A stretch of DNA of 12,428 nucleotides from Promethearchaeota archaeon. Its GTDB lineage: Archaea; Asgardarchaeota; Lokiarchaeia; Sigynarchaeales; SOKP01. The notes beneath the pieces are model-generated. The model was not told the origin of the DNA and ran no database searches. It worked only from the letters and a program-made list of their open reading frames with translations. Numbering within the stretch: the stretch's first letter is position 1; each line of letters begins with the position of its first letter. Both the position numbers and the translations under genes were made by a program. Location of the stretch: the NCBI GenBank assembly GCA_019057775.1, contig JAHLWT010000094.1, forward strand, positions 1 to 12,428. Reading direction: 5' to 3'. Shown one piece after another: positions 1 through 6,899 of the stretch.

Positions 1-1
1 T

Positions 2-490
2 GAGTTACAAGTATTCAAGGGACATGAAAGACGGATTGAGTCAGTAGCCTTTTCCCCTGATGGCAAGACAATATTGACTGGTTCATTTGATGACACTGCC
101 CGCTTATGGGATTTGGAAGGAAATGAGCTGCAAGTATTCAAAGGACATGAATACTGGATTGAGTCAGTAGCCTTTTCCTCTGATGGCAAGACAATATTGA
201 CTGGTTCATATGATAACACTGCCCGGTTATGGGATTTGGAAGGAAATTTATTGCAAGTTTTTAAAGGTCTTGAAGTTCCGATTGAGTCAGTAGCCTTTTC
301 CCCTGATGGTAAGACAATACTGACAGGTTCACGTGATAAAACTGCCCGTTTATGGGGTTTGGAAGGAAATGAGCTGCAAGTATTCAAAGGACATGAAGAT
401 ATAGTTTCATCAGTAGCCTTTTCCCCTGATTGCCAAACAATATTGACTGGTTCATTGGATGAAACAGCCCGTTTATGGGATGTCAAACCA
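2..490 (+). repeat. Four tandem 123-bp WD40-coding repeats
   Basis: Four consecutive units start at 2, 125, 248 and 371. They are almost identical in DNA, for example tcagtagccttttcc in all four and gacaatattgactggttca in units 1 and 2. Differences cluster at unit codons 10-13 (RRIE, YWIE, VPIE, DIVS), 29 (F, Y, R, L) and 31 (D, N, K, E). The array begins outside the window, so its copy number is unknown. Confidence 0.9.
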
Positions 491-1318
491 TCTTTAGAAG
501 AATTTCAAAAAAATAATGAATATGAAAAATTACATTTAAAGCATAAAATAAAATATGGAATCTTGGTTTATAAGGATGTGTATAAATTAAAAGATGAGGA
601 TAAGCTTTATGAAGCTGCTGATTACTATAATGAAACTTCTGGTAATTTGAAAAAAGATAAAAGAGTTGAATATCTCAATAATGCTTTAAATCTTTATAAT
701 AAACTATTATCAAAACAAAAGAATGTAAAATATTTCACCGGATTATTAGATGTATATATAGCCATTTATAATATAGAACCCAGTAATGAAAAATCAATAA
801 TAAGGATAAGTGAAATTTATAATGAATTACTTAATATTAATGATTATAATGAACTTCTTGAAGGTGCTTTTTATTTCTATAATAATTTCAGGCAAAACAA
901 AGAAATTTCACTAAAATTAAAATTCCATGACAAAGCTTTGCAATTGTACAGTAAGATTTTGACTATAAATAATGTAGATGAACAGACAAAATCAGATATT
1001 GCACAAAATTGCAGTAATTTTTCTTACTTATTAATATTGGAAAAAGAGTTTAAGGATGCATTGAGGGCTGTACAAATTGCTAAAGAAGCCGATGAAACAA
1101 ATGAATACACTTACACAAATTTACCTTTGGCTTATCTTCTCAATGAAGAATTTAACAAAGCAAAAGAAATTTATTTAAAATGGATGGATAAACCATTTCA
1201 AAGTGAAGAGGATTATGCAACTTTTAGAGAAGTTTTCTTAGTAGATTTAGCAGATTTAGAGGAAAATGGAATAACCCATCCCGATTTTGAGAAAATAAGG
1301 AGACTACTGGAACAATAA
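2..1318 (+). CDS. WD40-repeat protein with C-terminal TPR-like helical domain (5' end outside the window)
   Basis: The reading frame is open from the left edge, so this is the C-terminal 438 residues of a longer protein. A TTG near base 74 is an internal leucine codon of a repeat, not a start. Residues 1-164 are four WD40 repeats of exactly 41 residues, each with the pattern GHE...SVAFSPDGKTILTGS.D.TARLWD. Repeat 3 has GLE for GHE and WG for WD, and repeat 4 has PDCQT for PDGKT. The rest, to the LLEQ end, is charged, AT-rich and helical, with TPR-like pairs such as YLNNALNLYNKLL and KDALRAVQIAKEA. WD40 arrays form propeller binding platforms. In Bacteroidota and Cyanobacteria such WD40-TPR tails often follow a caspase-like or STAND ATPase N-terminus, but that part is outside this window, so the effector is unknown. 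WD40 assignment is firm; a defence or signalling role is inference. Confidence 0.9.
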   Translation, partial: ELQVFKGHERRIESVAFSPDGKTILTGSFDDTARLWDLEGNELQVFKGHEYWIESVAFSSDGKTILTGSYDNTARLWDLEGNLLQVFKGLEVPIESVAFSPDGKTILTGSRDKTARLWGLEGNELQVFKGHEDIVSSVAFSPDCQTILTGSLDETARLWDVKPSLEEFQKNNEYEKLHLKHKIKYGILVYKDVYKLKDEDKLYEAADYYNETSGNLKKDKRVEYLNNALNLYNKLLSKQKNVKYFTGLLDVYIAIYNIEPSNEKSIIRISEIYNELLNINDYNELLEGAFYFYNNFRQNKEISLKLKFHDKALQLYSKILTINNVDEQTKSDIAQNCSNFSYLLILEKEFKDALRAVQIAKEADETNEYTYTNLPLAYLLNEEFNKAKEIYLKWMDKPFQSEEDYATFREVFLVDLADLEENGITHPDFEKIRRLLEQ

Positions 1319-1378
1319 AAAATTACCACACAAAATGAAATACTAATATTGTTTTATATGTTTAACTTCTAAACTAAT

Positions 1379-1462
1379 TGGACAAATTTGCTCATAAAAT
1401 TAATAGATACTTTTCACGTTTTAATAGAAACTGTCTCTTAGTTTCTAGGCCAAATTTGTCCA
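1379..1462. repeat. Nested inverted repeat (84 bp)
   Basis: Perfect 12-bp arms tggacaaatttg (1379-1390) and caaatttgtcca (1451-1462) enclose a second perfect 7-bp stem, tagaaac (1425-1431) with gtttcta (1441-1447). The structure begins 61 bp after the WD40 stop codon. There is no T-run at its end, so an intrinsic terminator is not supported. A small MITE-like element, a cruciform or a binding site are the alternatives. Confidence 0.55.
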
Positions 1463-1580
1463 GATTGGTTTGAAGATTTACAAGTTTGACAATATTTTTC
1501 ATTGTCCGGTGATAACGAGAAAATAACCGGATTGCGTTAATTTACCCTATATATGCAATCGCGCCCTCTCGCCCTACTTG

Positions 1581-1620
1581 TCCGCCATAGCTCAGACTGA
1601 AAAGCTTTAGCAAAGGCGGA
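1581..1620. repeat. tccgcc/ggcgga hairpin, probable dispersed palindrome
   Basis: tccgcc (1581-1586) pairs with ggcgga (1615-1620), and agct at 1589-1592 can pair with agct at 1603-1606. It is a GC-rich island in an AT-rich spacer. Palindromes of this general kind are scattered between genes in many genomes; no function can be read from it. Confidence 0.4.
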
Positions 1621-1763
1621 ATGTCTTCACCTCTTACTTTTAATTAGTCAATCCTTAATAAGTTAATTTTTCATTAGATAAAAAAAATCAATGCAAGTTT
1701 TTTCTGTGGAAATACCTTTTCAAAAACAGAAAAAATTATAATCAATAATAACTTTTAGGTATA

Positions 1764-1803
1764 AAAAGTATCTCTTAACTTTATGCCTGATTTAGTTCTA
1801 CTT
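1764..1803. repeat. 40-bp dispersed intergenic repeat, copy 1
   Basis: This segment matches 10920-10959 at 38 of 40 positions; the differences are at 1786 and 1799. Both copies lie in spacers ahead of plus-strand genes (161 bp before the M48 gene, 175 bp before the plug gene). Neither encodes anything. Confidence 0.7.
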
Positions 1804-1964
1804 TAGCTGACGACATACAACCATATAATGATAAAGTGAATGACCTGATAGTAGCTTTAAACATGTATAGTGAATAAGACTCCCTTTTATGGAGTACATT
1901 AATCGTTTGTAAACAGGGACATTCGCAAAATTGGTAATTAAATGTTTAACTAAATTTATTTCTT

Positions 1965-3428
1965 GTGAAAAGACTTAACATTTTGGTCATATTTTCATTA
2001 TTAGCTGCCATTCTGATGCTCCCTTCATGTGCAATTAATCCGGTATCTGGCAAAAGACAGTTGATGTTCATGTCGGAAGAACAGGAAGTCAAACTTGGAA
2101 GTGAATATGATCCTCAGGTCATAGCCACTTTTGGCGAATATATAAATGAGCCATTGCTTGCTTTAATTGAGGAAAAGGGCAACGAAATGGGACTGATTTC
2201 GCATCGTCCCAAGCTTAAATACCACTTCAGGATTTTGGATTCGCCGGTAATTAATGCATTCGCGGTTCCCGGGGGATACATTTACCTGACTCGTGGCATT
2301 TTGGCTCAATTTAACAACGAAGCAGAAATGCTCGGTGTTCTTGGTCACGAGATAGGCCACATTACCGCTCGTCACTCGGCCAGCCAGCAAAGCAAACAAC
2401 ATCTTGGTCAACTGCTTTTAGTAGGTGGGATGATTGCATCGGAAGAATTCCAGAAGTATGGTAAATATGCCATGCAGAGCATGCAATTGCTGTTTTTGAG
2501 TTTCAGCCGTGAAAATGAACGGGAAGCCGATCAGCTGGGGGTTGAATACACGTCAAAAATCGGATATGACGCTCACAAAATGGCAGATTTTTATCAGGTG
2601 CTGGTAAAAATGAACTTGGCAAGCGACCATTCCGGAATTCCTACGTTCCTGTCAACACATCCCGATCCCGGTGATCGCTATAATTCTGTAAACCAGGATG
2701 CAACAAAATGGCAGGATAATCTGGATTTTTCCCCGTGGAAGGTAAACACGAATAGTTATCTGCACTTGATTGACGGTATGGTTTTCGGCGAAGACCCCCA
2801 GCAGGGTTATGTGGAAGGAGATATATTTTATCACCCGGAACTTAAATTTAAATTTTCGGTTCCTTCAGGATGGGTATTGGAAAACTCGCCGATTCAAGTC
2901 AGAATGTCCCCACCAGATGGAAAAGCTTTGATGATCTTTACCATTGCGCAACAAAAAACATTGGATGATGCCGCAAAAGTTACCTTACAGCAGTTGCAGC
3001 TAAATCTTTTGGAAAGTAAAAAAACAACCGTTAACGGGATGCTGGCTATTTCAGCGCTGTCCAACCAGACATCACAAGACCAGTCAACAGGTCAGCAACA
3101 AACCATTAAGGTTTTGTCTTATTTTATTGACGACAACGGCACTTACTATGTTTTTCATGGCATATCTGCTGAAACCGATTTCAATAATTACTCGCGTATA
3201 TTCGAACCAACCATGGTGAATTTTGATAAACTGACTGAACCCTCGAAATTAAACGTACAGCCCAAAAAGATCAGGATAAAAAAGGTACAGCATGCAGGAA
3301 CACTTGCCGATGTTTTCCGGTCTTTTGGTATTCAGCAGCAACAAATGGAGGAATTCACTTTTCTGAATAATATGGAACTTACGGATCAGGTACCGGCCGG
3401 AGCATTGATAAAAATTGTAGAAGATTAA
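1965..3428 (+). CDS. M48-family zinc metalloprotease, lipoprotein
   Basis: This 487-residue protein begins at GTG; the frame is closed by TAA 18 bp upstream and no ATG fits, and GTG puts a lipoprotein signal at the N-terminus. MKRLNILVIF... leads to LPSC, so Cys22 should be lipidated and the protein tethered in the periplasm or outer membrane. The M48 active site is complete: HEIGH at 128-132 (two zinc His, catalytic Glu129), the third ligand in ENEREAD (Glu185 or nearby), and STHPDPGDR at 230-238. M48 relatives such as BepA and LoiP degrade or help assemble outer-membrane proteins. This one lacks BepA's C-terminal TPR; instead residues 270-425 form a beta-rich domain of unknown role and 430-487 (GTLADVFRSFGI...) resemble a LysM-like or substrate-binding end. 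It stands alone. Protease family is certain; substrate unknown. Confidence 0.95.
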   Translation: MKRLNILVIFSLLAAILMLPSCAINPVSGKRQLMFMSEEQEVKLGSEYDPQVIATFGEYINEPLLALIEEKGNEMGLISHRPKLKYHFRILDSPVINAFAVPGGYIYLTRGILAQFNNEAEMLGVLGHEIGHITARHSASQQSKQHLGQLLLVGGMIASEEFQKYGKYAMQSMQLLFLSFSRENEREADQLGVEYTSKIGYDAHKMADFYQVLVKMNLASDHSGIPTFLSTHPDPGDRYNSVNQDATKWQDNLDFSPWKVNTNSYLHLIDGMVFGEDPQQGYVEGDIFYHPELKFKFSVPSGWVLENSPIQVRMSPPDGKALMIFTIAQQKTLDDAAKVTLQQLQLNLLESKKTTVNGMLAISALSNQTSQDQSTGQQQTIKVLSYFIDDNGTYYVFHGISAETDFNNYSRIFEPTMVNFDKLTEPSKLNVQPKKIRIKKVQHAGTLADVFRSFGIQQQQMEEFTFLNNMELTDQVPAGALIKIVED

Positions 3429-3795
3429 ATTTTCTTTGGACAGGTTAGTTTTAGGTTAGGTTTTAAAGTTGGGCAATAAGATTAACCAGAGATTTTACAG
3501 TATTTTCAGTGTGGAAATTTTGGGGTACTAACTCTATTTATCAATACTTCGGTTTTTGGGGAAGCTTTCATTGGTATGTTTTTATATCTGAATAGAATGG
3601 TTAATCAAACCAAGATATATCCATTATTTATATAACCCTTCGGTCTATTTTAAACGATCTCCCCGGAGGCAATGGTTTACTATATCATGGTAGTAAAAAT
3701 GGCTAAATGGAGTAATTAAAATAGGGTTTTATTCTAATCCGTATTTTTATAAGGTTGTGCAACGGCTACCATTGTTAGGCATTGATGGTAGATAT
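3429..3795. other. Non-coding spacer between convergent genes
   Basis: No gene is supported. A 48-codon open stretch on the plus strand ending near 3639 is hydrophobic and has no recognisable features. A weak hairpin, taccat (3767-3772) with atggta (3785-3790), encloses GTTAGGC just beyond the stop of the minus-strand barrel gene; it has no T-run, so it is a poor terminator candidate. Confidence 0.5.
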
Positions 3796-4551
3796 TCAAC
3801 GCATTAGAAACCCAAACCTTATTCCTATATTATAGAATCTTTCTGTCCAGAGACCGATTAAATTATCTTCCGGCCTATATGTTGGGAATATATTCATGTC
3901 GAAAATTGGTTCGAATATTATCCCAAACCTATTATTAATATCATATTCTATTCCAACTGCCACGAGAGCTGATAGATTAAATCTGCGTCCACTAAAATCT
4001 TCTTTCAGTTGTTTGTAATTGTAACGTTCATAATTAGTCTCTTGAGAGCCATCATTATAGTTTACTTCTTGAAAACCTGCAATAGCAATATAGAAATCAG
4101 TCATGAAACCTAATCTTGTATAATAACTAAAATAATGTCCCTTAAAGATTGTGTAATTAAGTGTAAATGGAATGTCAATGTAATAGTGATTAGTTTTTGA
4201 AGACCATTCTTTAGGATATTTGCCATATTCAGCAATTATTAAAGCTTTTATTGAATCACCAAAACTCCAATGATGATGATTAGCTGAACCTTTATTAGAA
4301 AAATTCATTCCTGACTCTAAAGAGAACTTGCTGCCTATTTGCATCCGAAAAAACACACCTGTTGTCCAACCTAATTTAAAGTGGTCTGTAAAATATTCTG
4401 CGTCTTCATAATCAGACGGGATATTAAAATGTGCACGATCGGAGAGGTGAGGATTAAAACTTAAGCCAAACGAGAATTTTGAAGTATAATCCTGACTGAA
4501 GATATTAAGCGAAATTGTACAGATTAATAATACAGATGCTAGAAATTTCAT
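3796..4551 (-). CDS. Outer-membrane beta-barrel protein (porin-family-like, unidentified)
   Basis: This 251-residue protein has a type I signal peptide, MKFLASVLLICTISLNIFSQ, with cleavage expected after SQ. The remainder is a run of amphipathic strands rich in aromatic and Gly residues (FSFGLSFNPHL, GWTTGVFFRMQIG, HYFSYYTRLGF, FNLSALVAVGIEYD, FGIIFEPIF) and ends in RFYNIGIRFGFLMR. This matches the small eight-to-ten-stranded barrels annotated in Bacteroidota as outer-membrane beta-barrel or PorT-family proteins. They sit in the outer membrane, mostly with unknown function. The gene is transcribed alone, towards the M48 gene. A 7-bp inverted repeat (attcata 4553-4559, tatgaat 4565-4571) directly precedes the start codon. 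Fold is fairly sure; function is not assignable. Confidence 0.8.
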   Translation of the reverse strand: MKFLASVLLICTISLNIFSQDYTSKFSFGLSFNPHLSDRAHFNIPSDYEDAEYFTDHFKLGWTTGVFFRMQIGSKFSLESGMNFSNKGSANHHHWSFGDSIKALIIAEYGKYPKEWSSKTNHYYIDIPFTLNYTIFKGHYFSYYTRLGFMTDFYIAIAGFQEVNYNDGSQETNYERYNYKQLKEDFSGRRFNLSALVAVGIEYDINNRFGIIFEPIFDMNIFPTYRPEDNLIGLWTERFYNIGIRFGFLMR

Positions 4552-5311
4552 GATTCATAATGTTTATGAATATCTATTTACCATTTATGCCTAACTTGTA
4601 TGTATCGGAATTTATTCTCCGCCTCCCGATAGTTATCGGGATTGAACTTTGAACTTTCAGATCTACTGTTTTTCAATTAGTTTACAAAGGTATGTTCTAA
4701 TTTACAAAGTTCTGTTCTTAATTCCCTTTTTAAATCAATTTGCGAAGCTAAGTTCTTTAAAGTACAAATTTACCTCATATTCTTAAATTATCCAATCGGA
4801 TTTCTTATGTTCATTAGATTTTTTCTGCTTACATAAGTATTCACCCCGTTGGATTTATTGATTTATCATACGGGGTAAATCTATGTTGTTTTACTGCTTG
4901 TATACCCCAGTAGTTCTTGTATTATTGTGCGTCGTCATCTAAATCCGAACTTTTTCGGGTAAAAAAAAGGTGTGGTTTCACATAAAAGTACACAATTTAT
5001 CAGCACCATTTTATGCTGCGAAATTGAGTTTTTTGTTTAAATACTCCTCTTTTCTTTTTTTATTGATTGTTTTATTGATCATTATAGTGTCTATGGCACT
5101 CGAACCTCATCACTAAATTGGCTTGATATTACTGGAATTCGTAAGAATTATATGGTAATAGTTGACGTATTAGTTGATAAAAACAGCAAATAGATGGAGT
5201 AATTGGATGTATATAGGGTAGTATAAACTCCCAGGGGGTACATTGTTGCCGTTAAAGTATAAAATTGGTTATTAATGCTTTCCAATATGGTTGAAATTTC
5301 ATTTGGTGTGG
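4552..5311. other. Long AT-rich spacer without a recognisable gene
   Basis: Both strands are broken by stops. Visible elements are the small inverted repeat at 4553-4571, GCCTAAC at 4589-4595, a cccgata/tatcggg palindrome at 4625-4640, an imperfect tandem duplication at 4681-4720 (two 20-bp units, three mismatches, tttacaaag...tgttct), and two adjacent stem-loops: cttatgt/acataag (4804-4810, 4831-4837) and accccgt/acggggt (4843-4849, 4870-4876). A 60-codon minus-strand open frame at 5148-5330 begins inside the dispersed repeat and shows no protein-like features. Confidence 0.5.
4625..4640. repeat. cccgat-type dispersed palindrome
   Basis: The 16-bp sequence cccgatagttatcggg is self-complementary apart from its two central bases. 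The same core, cccgat-agca-atcggg, lies inside two copies of the longer dispersed repeat (near 5419-5434 and 7129-7144). Such palindromes are very common between Bacteroidota genes. Confidence 0.6.
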
Positions 5312-5493
5312 TTTGTGCTTTGCAGTGCATGAATCTAATCGGGCTTGATTTACCCGTGCCACGGTTTTAGAGTTGGTAGTTGCACCGCTTTTCCTGTTTC
5401 TATTTAACCCCGGGTTCTCCCGATAGCAATCGGGACGGGGCTATTGTTGTTATACCCTTACAGGGTTATTGATAAGCTATAAAAGGAAAAGCC
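5312..5493. repeat. Dispersed intergenic repeat, copy A
   Basis: The copy runs from tttgtgctttgcagtgcatg through cacggttttagagttgg, gttgcaccgcttttcctg and accccgggttctcccgatag to agctataaaaggaaaa. The same blocks in the same order occur at 7017-7184, 7205-7397 (diverged) and 12182-12428. The centre folds into nested stems: accccg with cggggc around cccgat/atcggg. The right end abuts the recombinase remnant, which suggests insertion into or recombination at that gene. No open frame is conserved between copies, so this looks like a non-autonomous, REP- or MITE-like element; its mobiliser is not in the window. Confidence 0.75.
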
Positions 5494-5512
5494 AAATTGG
5501 CCTGTAAATAGG

Positions 5513-5650
5513 ATTAATATTGGGATTTTATCCAAGACTTTAGGGCATTCCTCAATTCAATTTACATTAGATTCATACGCTGATATTATTGATGAAATGG
5601 TTTTGAAAGATATCAAAATGGTAAAACACATATTGTCTGGAAAGGAATAG
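5513..5650 (+). pseudogene. C-terminal remnant of a tyrosine recombinase/integrase
   Basis: The last ~45 codons of a phage-integrase-family recombinase end at TAG 5648-5650. The translation contains LSKTLGHSSIQFTLDSYAD followed by a charged helix ending LSGKE. LGHSS carries the family's conserved His (codon 5546-5548), and the Tyr at 5576-5578 sits 10 residues later, where the DNA-cleaving tyrosine belongs. Everything upstream (catalytic Arg, N-terminal core-binding domain) is missing, replaced by the dispersed repeat that ends about 20 bp before. The fragment cannot be active. It lies 126 bp ahead of the AbiE antitoxin gene, pointing to a former integrative element. The family call is strong despite the short length. 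Confidence 0.75.
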
Positions 5651-5667
5651 TAAAATTTTATAAAGCG

Positions 5668-5755
5668 AATGTAAGATGCGCCAATATTTTAGATTATTGG
5701 CATATCTTACATTTGTAATTTAATCCAAATTTTCATATATTTGGCATATCTTACA
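5668..5755. promoter_or_regulatory. Three-site operator candidate of the AbiE operon
   Basis: aatgtaagatgcgccaat (5668-5685) and attggcatatcttacatt (5696-5713) are inverted 18-bp arms with two mismatches. ttggcatatcttaca occurs again, identically, at 5741-5755, 44 bp downstream of its first copy at 5697-5711. The sites overlap both candidate -7 elements. In characterised AbiE systems the AbiEi winged-helix antitoxin binds inverted repeats in its own promoter and represses it. By that precedent these are likely the binding sites of the downstream antitoxin; this is inference from position and symmetry. Confidence 0.65.
5712..5743 (+). promoter_or_regulatory. Bacteroidota-type promoter for the AbiE pair
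   Basis: TTTG at 5712-5715, a 20-bp gap and TATATTTG at 5736-5743 fit the Bacteroidota -33 (TTTG) and -7 (TAnnTTTG) consensus. Transcription would start near 5750, inside the third operator-like site and about 27 bases before the antitoxin ATG. A second perfect -7 element, TACATTTG at 5708-5715, lacks a clear -33 partner. Confidence 0.6.
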
Positions 5756-5776
5756 AAAATTAAATAACCATTCAAT

Positions 5777-6532
5777 ATGAAATCAGATATAGAACGAGCT
5801 ATTGAATATTTCCTTATGAGAGGATATTTTACAGCCGAAGAGTTATGGCATTTCTGGAGAAAAAGAGACCATGACTTAAATCGTAATGCCTTTTATAGAA
5901 GGGTGAACAGATTAAAGGAAGATAAATATTTAAATGAAATATATAGAAACGTTTACACATTTTCAGACAAACCAAATTTCGAACCTCAGAAAGAAAAAAT
6001 TCTAAAGAAAATTGTTAGCACTTTTGAAAAGGAGTATTCTGAAATCAACTATTGTATTTGGCAAACTTCTTGGCTCCATGAGTTCATGATTCATCAACCT
6101 GTTCGCCAGTTCACGATTTTTGAAACAGAAAAGGATGTAGTTGAATCTGTTTTCTTTTTATTGAAGTCTCCAAAATGGCAAGTATTCATTAAAACTGATA
6201 ACACCACAATTGACTATTTATTCATGGAGGATAAAGAGGTTATAGTAGTGAAATCCATGATATCCAGGTCTCCAACAATAACTCAGGAACAAATTAAAAT
6301 ACCTTCTCTTGAAAAAATTCTCATAGATGTATTTTGTGACTCAGGCCTCTTTCGCACATACTCAGGCCAGGAATTATCTAATATTTACAGATATGCCCAG
6401 AAAAAGTACCATATTAACTATACAAGACTTCTATATTATGCAAAGAGAAGAAATAAGAAAAACGAGGTATTAGAGTTCGTACTTCAATTTGCCGATGATT
6501 CACTTAAAGAGATATTGAATGATAACAAATGA
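5777..6532 (+). CDS. AbiEi-like winged-helix antitoxin (type IV toxin-antitoxin; DUF6577-like)
   Basis: This 251-residue protein has an N-terminal winged-helix domain at about residues 1-65: helices around IERAIEYFLMRGYFTAEELWHFW, a recognition-helix-like NAFYRRVNRLKEDKYL, and a wing NEIYRNVYTFS. Residues 70-251 form a mixed domain ending in DSLKEILNDNK. It is followed, with a 14-bp overlap, by an AbiEii-type nucleotidyltransferase gene. That order and overlap, plus the winged helix, are typical of AbiE loci, where AbiEi neutralises the toxin without stable binding and represses the operon. Paired inverted repeats stand immediately upstream. The ATG is supported by the promoter about 30 bp before it. 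I match it to the DUF6577-type antitoxins seen beside AbiEii genes in Bacteroidota from memory of the family. The gene is intact although its partner is not. Confidence 0.8.
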   Translation: MKSDIERAIEYFLMRGYFTAEELWHFWRKRDHDLNRNAFYRRVNRLKEDKYLNEIYRNVYTFSDKPNFEPQKEKILKKIVSTFEKEYSEINYCIWQTSWLHEFMIHQPVRQFTIFETEKDVVESVFFLLKSPKWQVFIKTDNTTIDYLFMEDKEVIVVKSMISRSPTITQEQIKIPSLEKILIDVFCDSGLFRTYSGQELSNIYRYAQKKYHINYTRLLYYAKRRNKKNEVLEFVLQFADDSLKEILNDNK

Positions 6533-6899
6533 ATCCTTCACAAAGGAATGGATTGAATCCTTTCGACAACAGGAAGAGTATAGAAAAATTGACCCAGCAC
6601 TCCTGGAAAAGATGATACATGCTTTAGCTCTTGTTGAAAAGCTTGCTCAACATGATTTTGAATTCATCTTTAAAGGAGGTACCAGTTTAATTCTTTTACT
6701 CAAAAAACCTTTTCGATTCTCGGTTGATGTAGACATTATAACTCCTGTTGAAAAGAGTGAATTGGAAAAAGTATTGAATGAGGTAATAGAGAATTCTCAT
6801 TTTACTTCCTGGTCAATTGGAGGGATAATGGAATTTCATGATCTTTGGAATTGGGATTATTTGACCTGCAATAATGATCTTTGGAAAAAAGGTGTTTGA
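6519..6899 (+). CDS. AbiEii-type nucleotidyltransferase toxin, 3'-truncated
   Basis: The ATG lies inside the last codons of the antitoxin gene. Residues 1-98 look like a normal AbiEii N-terminus: FTKEWIESFRQQ, an alpha-helical lead, the KGGTSL motif at 52-57 and RFSVDVDI at 66-73, the metal-binding DxD of the nucleotidyltransferase fold (RFSxDxD is usual). After SHFTSW (about residue 98, base 6812) the family's expected continuation is lost; the frame reads 28 residues of unrelated sequence and stops at 126. Intact members are usually about 270-300 residues and carry two more motifs, a conserved Lys and an Asp, in the missing part. The product is therefore probably inactive, and the gene is effectively a pseudogene with the junction near 6813. 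Family is confident; loss of activity is inferred. Confidence 0.8.
   Translation: MITNESFTKEWIESFRQQEEYRKIDPALLEKMIHALALVEKLAQHDFEFIFKGGTSLILLLKKPFRFSVDVDIITPVEKSELEKVLNEVIENSHFTSWSIGGIMEFHDLWNWDYLTCNNDLWKKGV

Larger units (their letters stand above)
1319..1964. other. Non-coding spacer with inverted repeats and a dispersed repeat
   Basis: No convincing gene is present. The spacer holds the nested inverted repeat at 1379-1462, a tccgcc/ggcgga hairpin at 1581-1620 and a 40-bp dispersed repeat at 1764-1803. A short open stretch at 1791-1877 ending in TAA reads like a protein tail (DDIQPYNDK...) but follows an in-frame TGA and has no recognisable family. No clear terminator follows the WD40 gene and no convincing -33/-7 promoter precedes the M48 gene; TAGCTTTA at 1852-1859 is a one-mismatch -7 candidate. 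Confidence 0.6.

Noticed and set aside
2..490. CRISPR-like or satellite array
   Set aside because: The repeats are 123 bp, contiguous without spacers and fully coding as WD40 units.
74..1318. A start codon (TTG) for the WD40 protein at base 74
   Set aside because: The frame is open to the left edge and encodes another WD40 unit there; the TTG is the conserved Leu of TILTGS.
1791..1877. C-terminal gene fragment (28 codons)
   Set aside because: Protein-like in flavour but too short, preceded by an in-frame stop and overlapping the dispersed repeat; not assignable.
2163..2834. Minus-strand open frames inside the M48 gene
   Set aside because: They lie antisense to a gene with a complete protease active site and show no protein features.
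5148..5330. 60-codon minus-strand frame
   Set aside because: It starts inside the dispersed repeat, is of low complexity (Thr/Tyr/Leu) and has no signal or domain.
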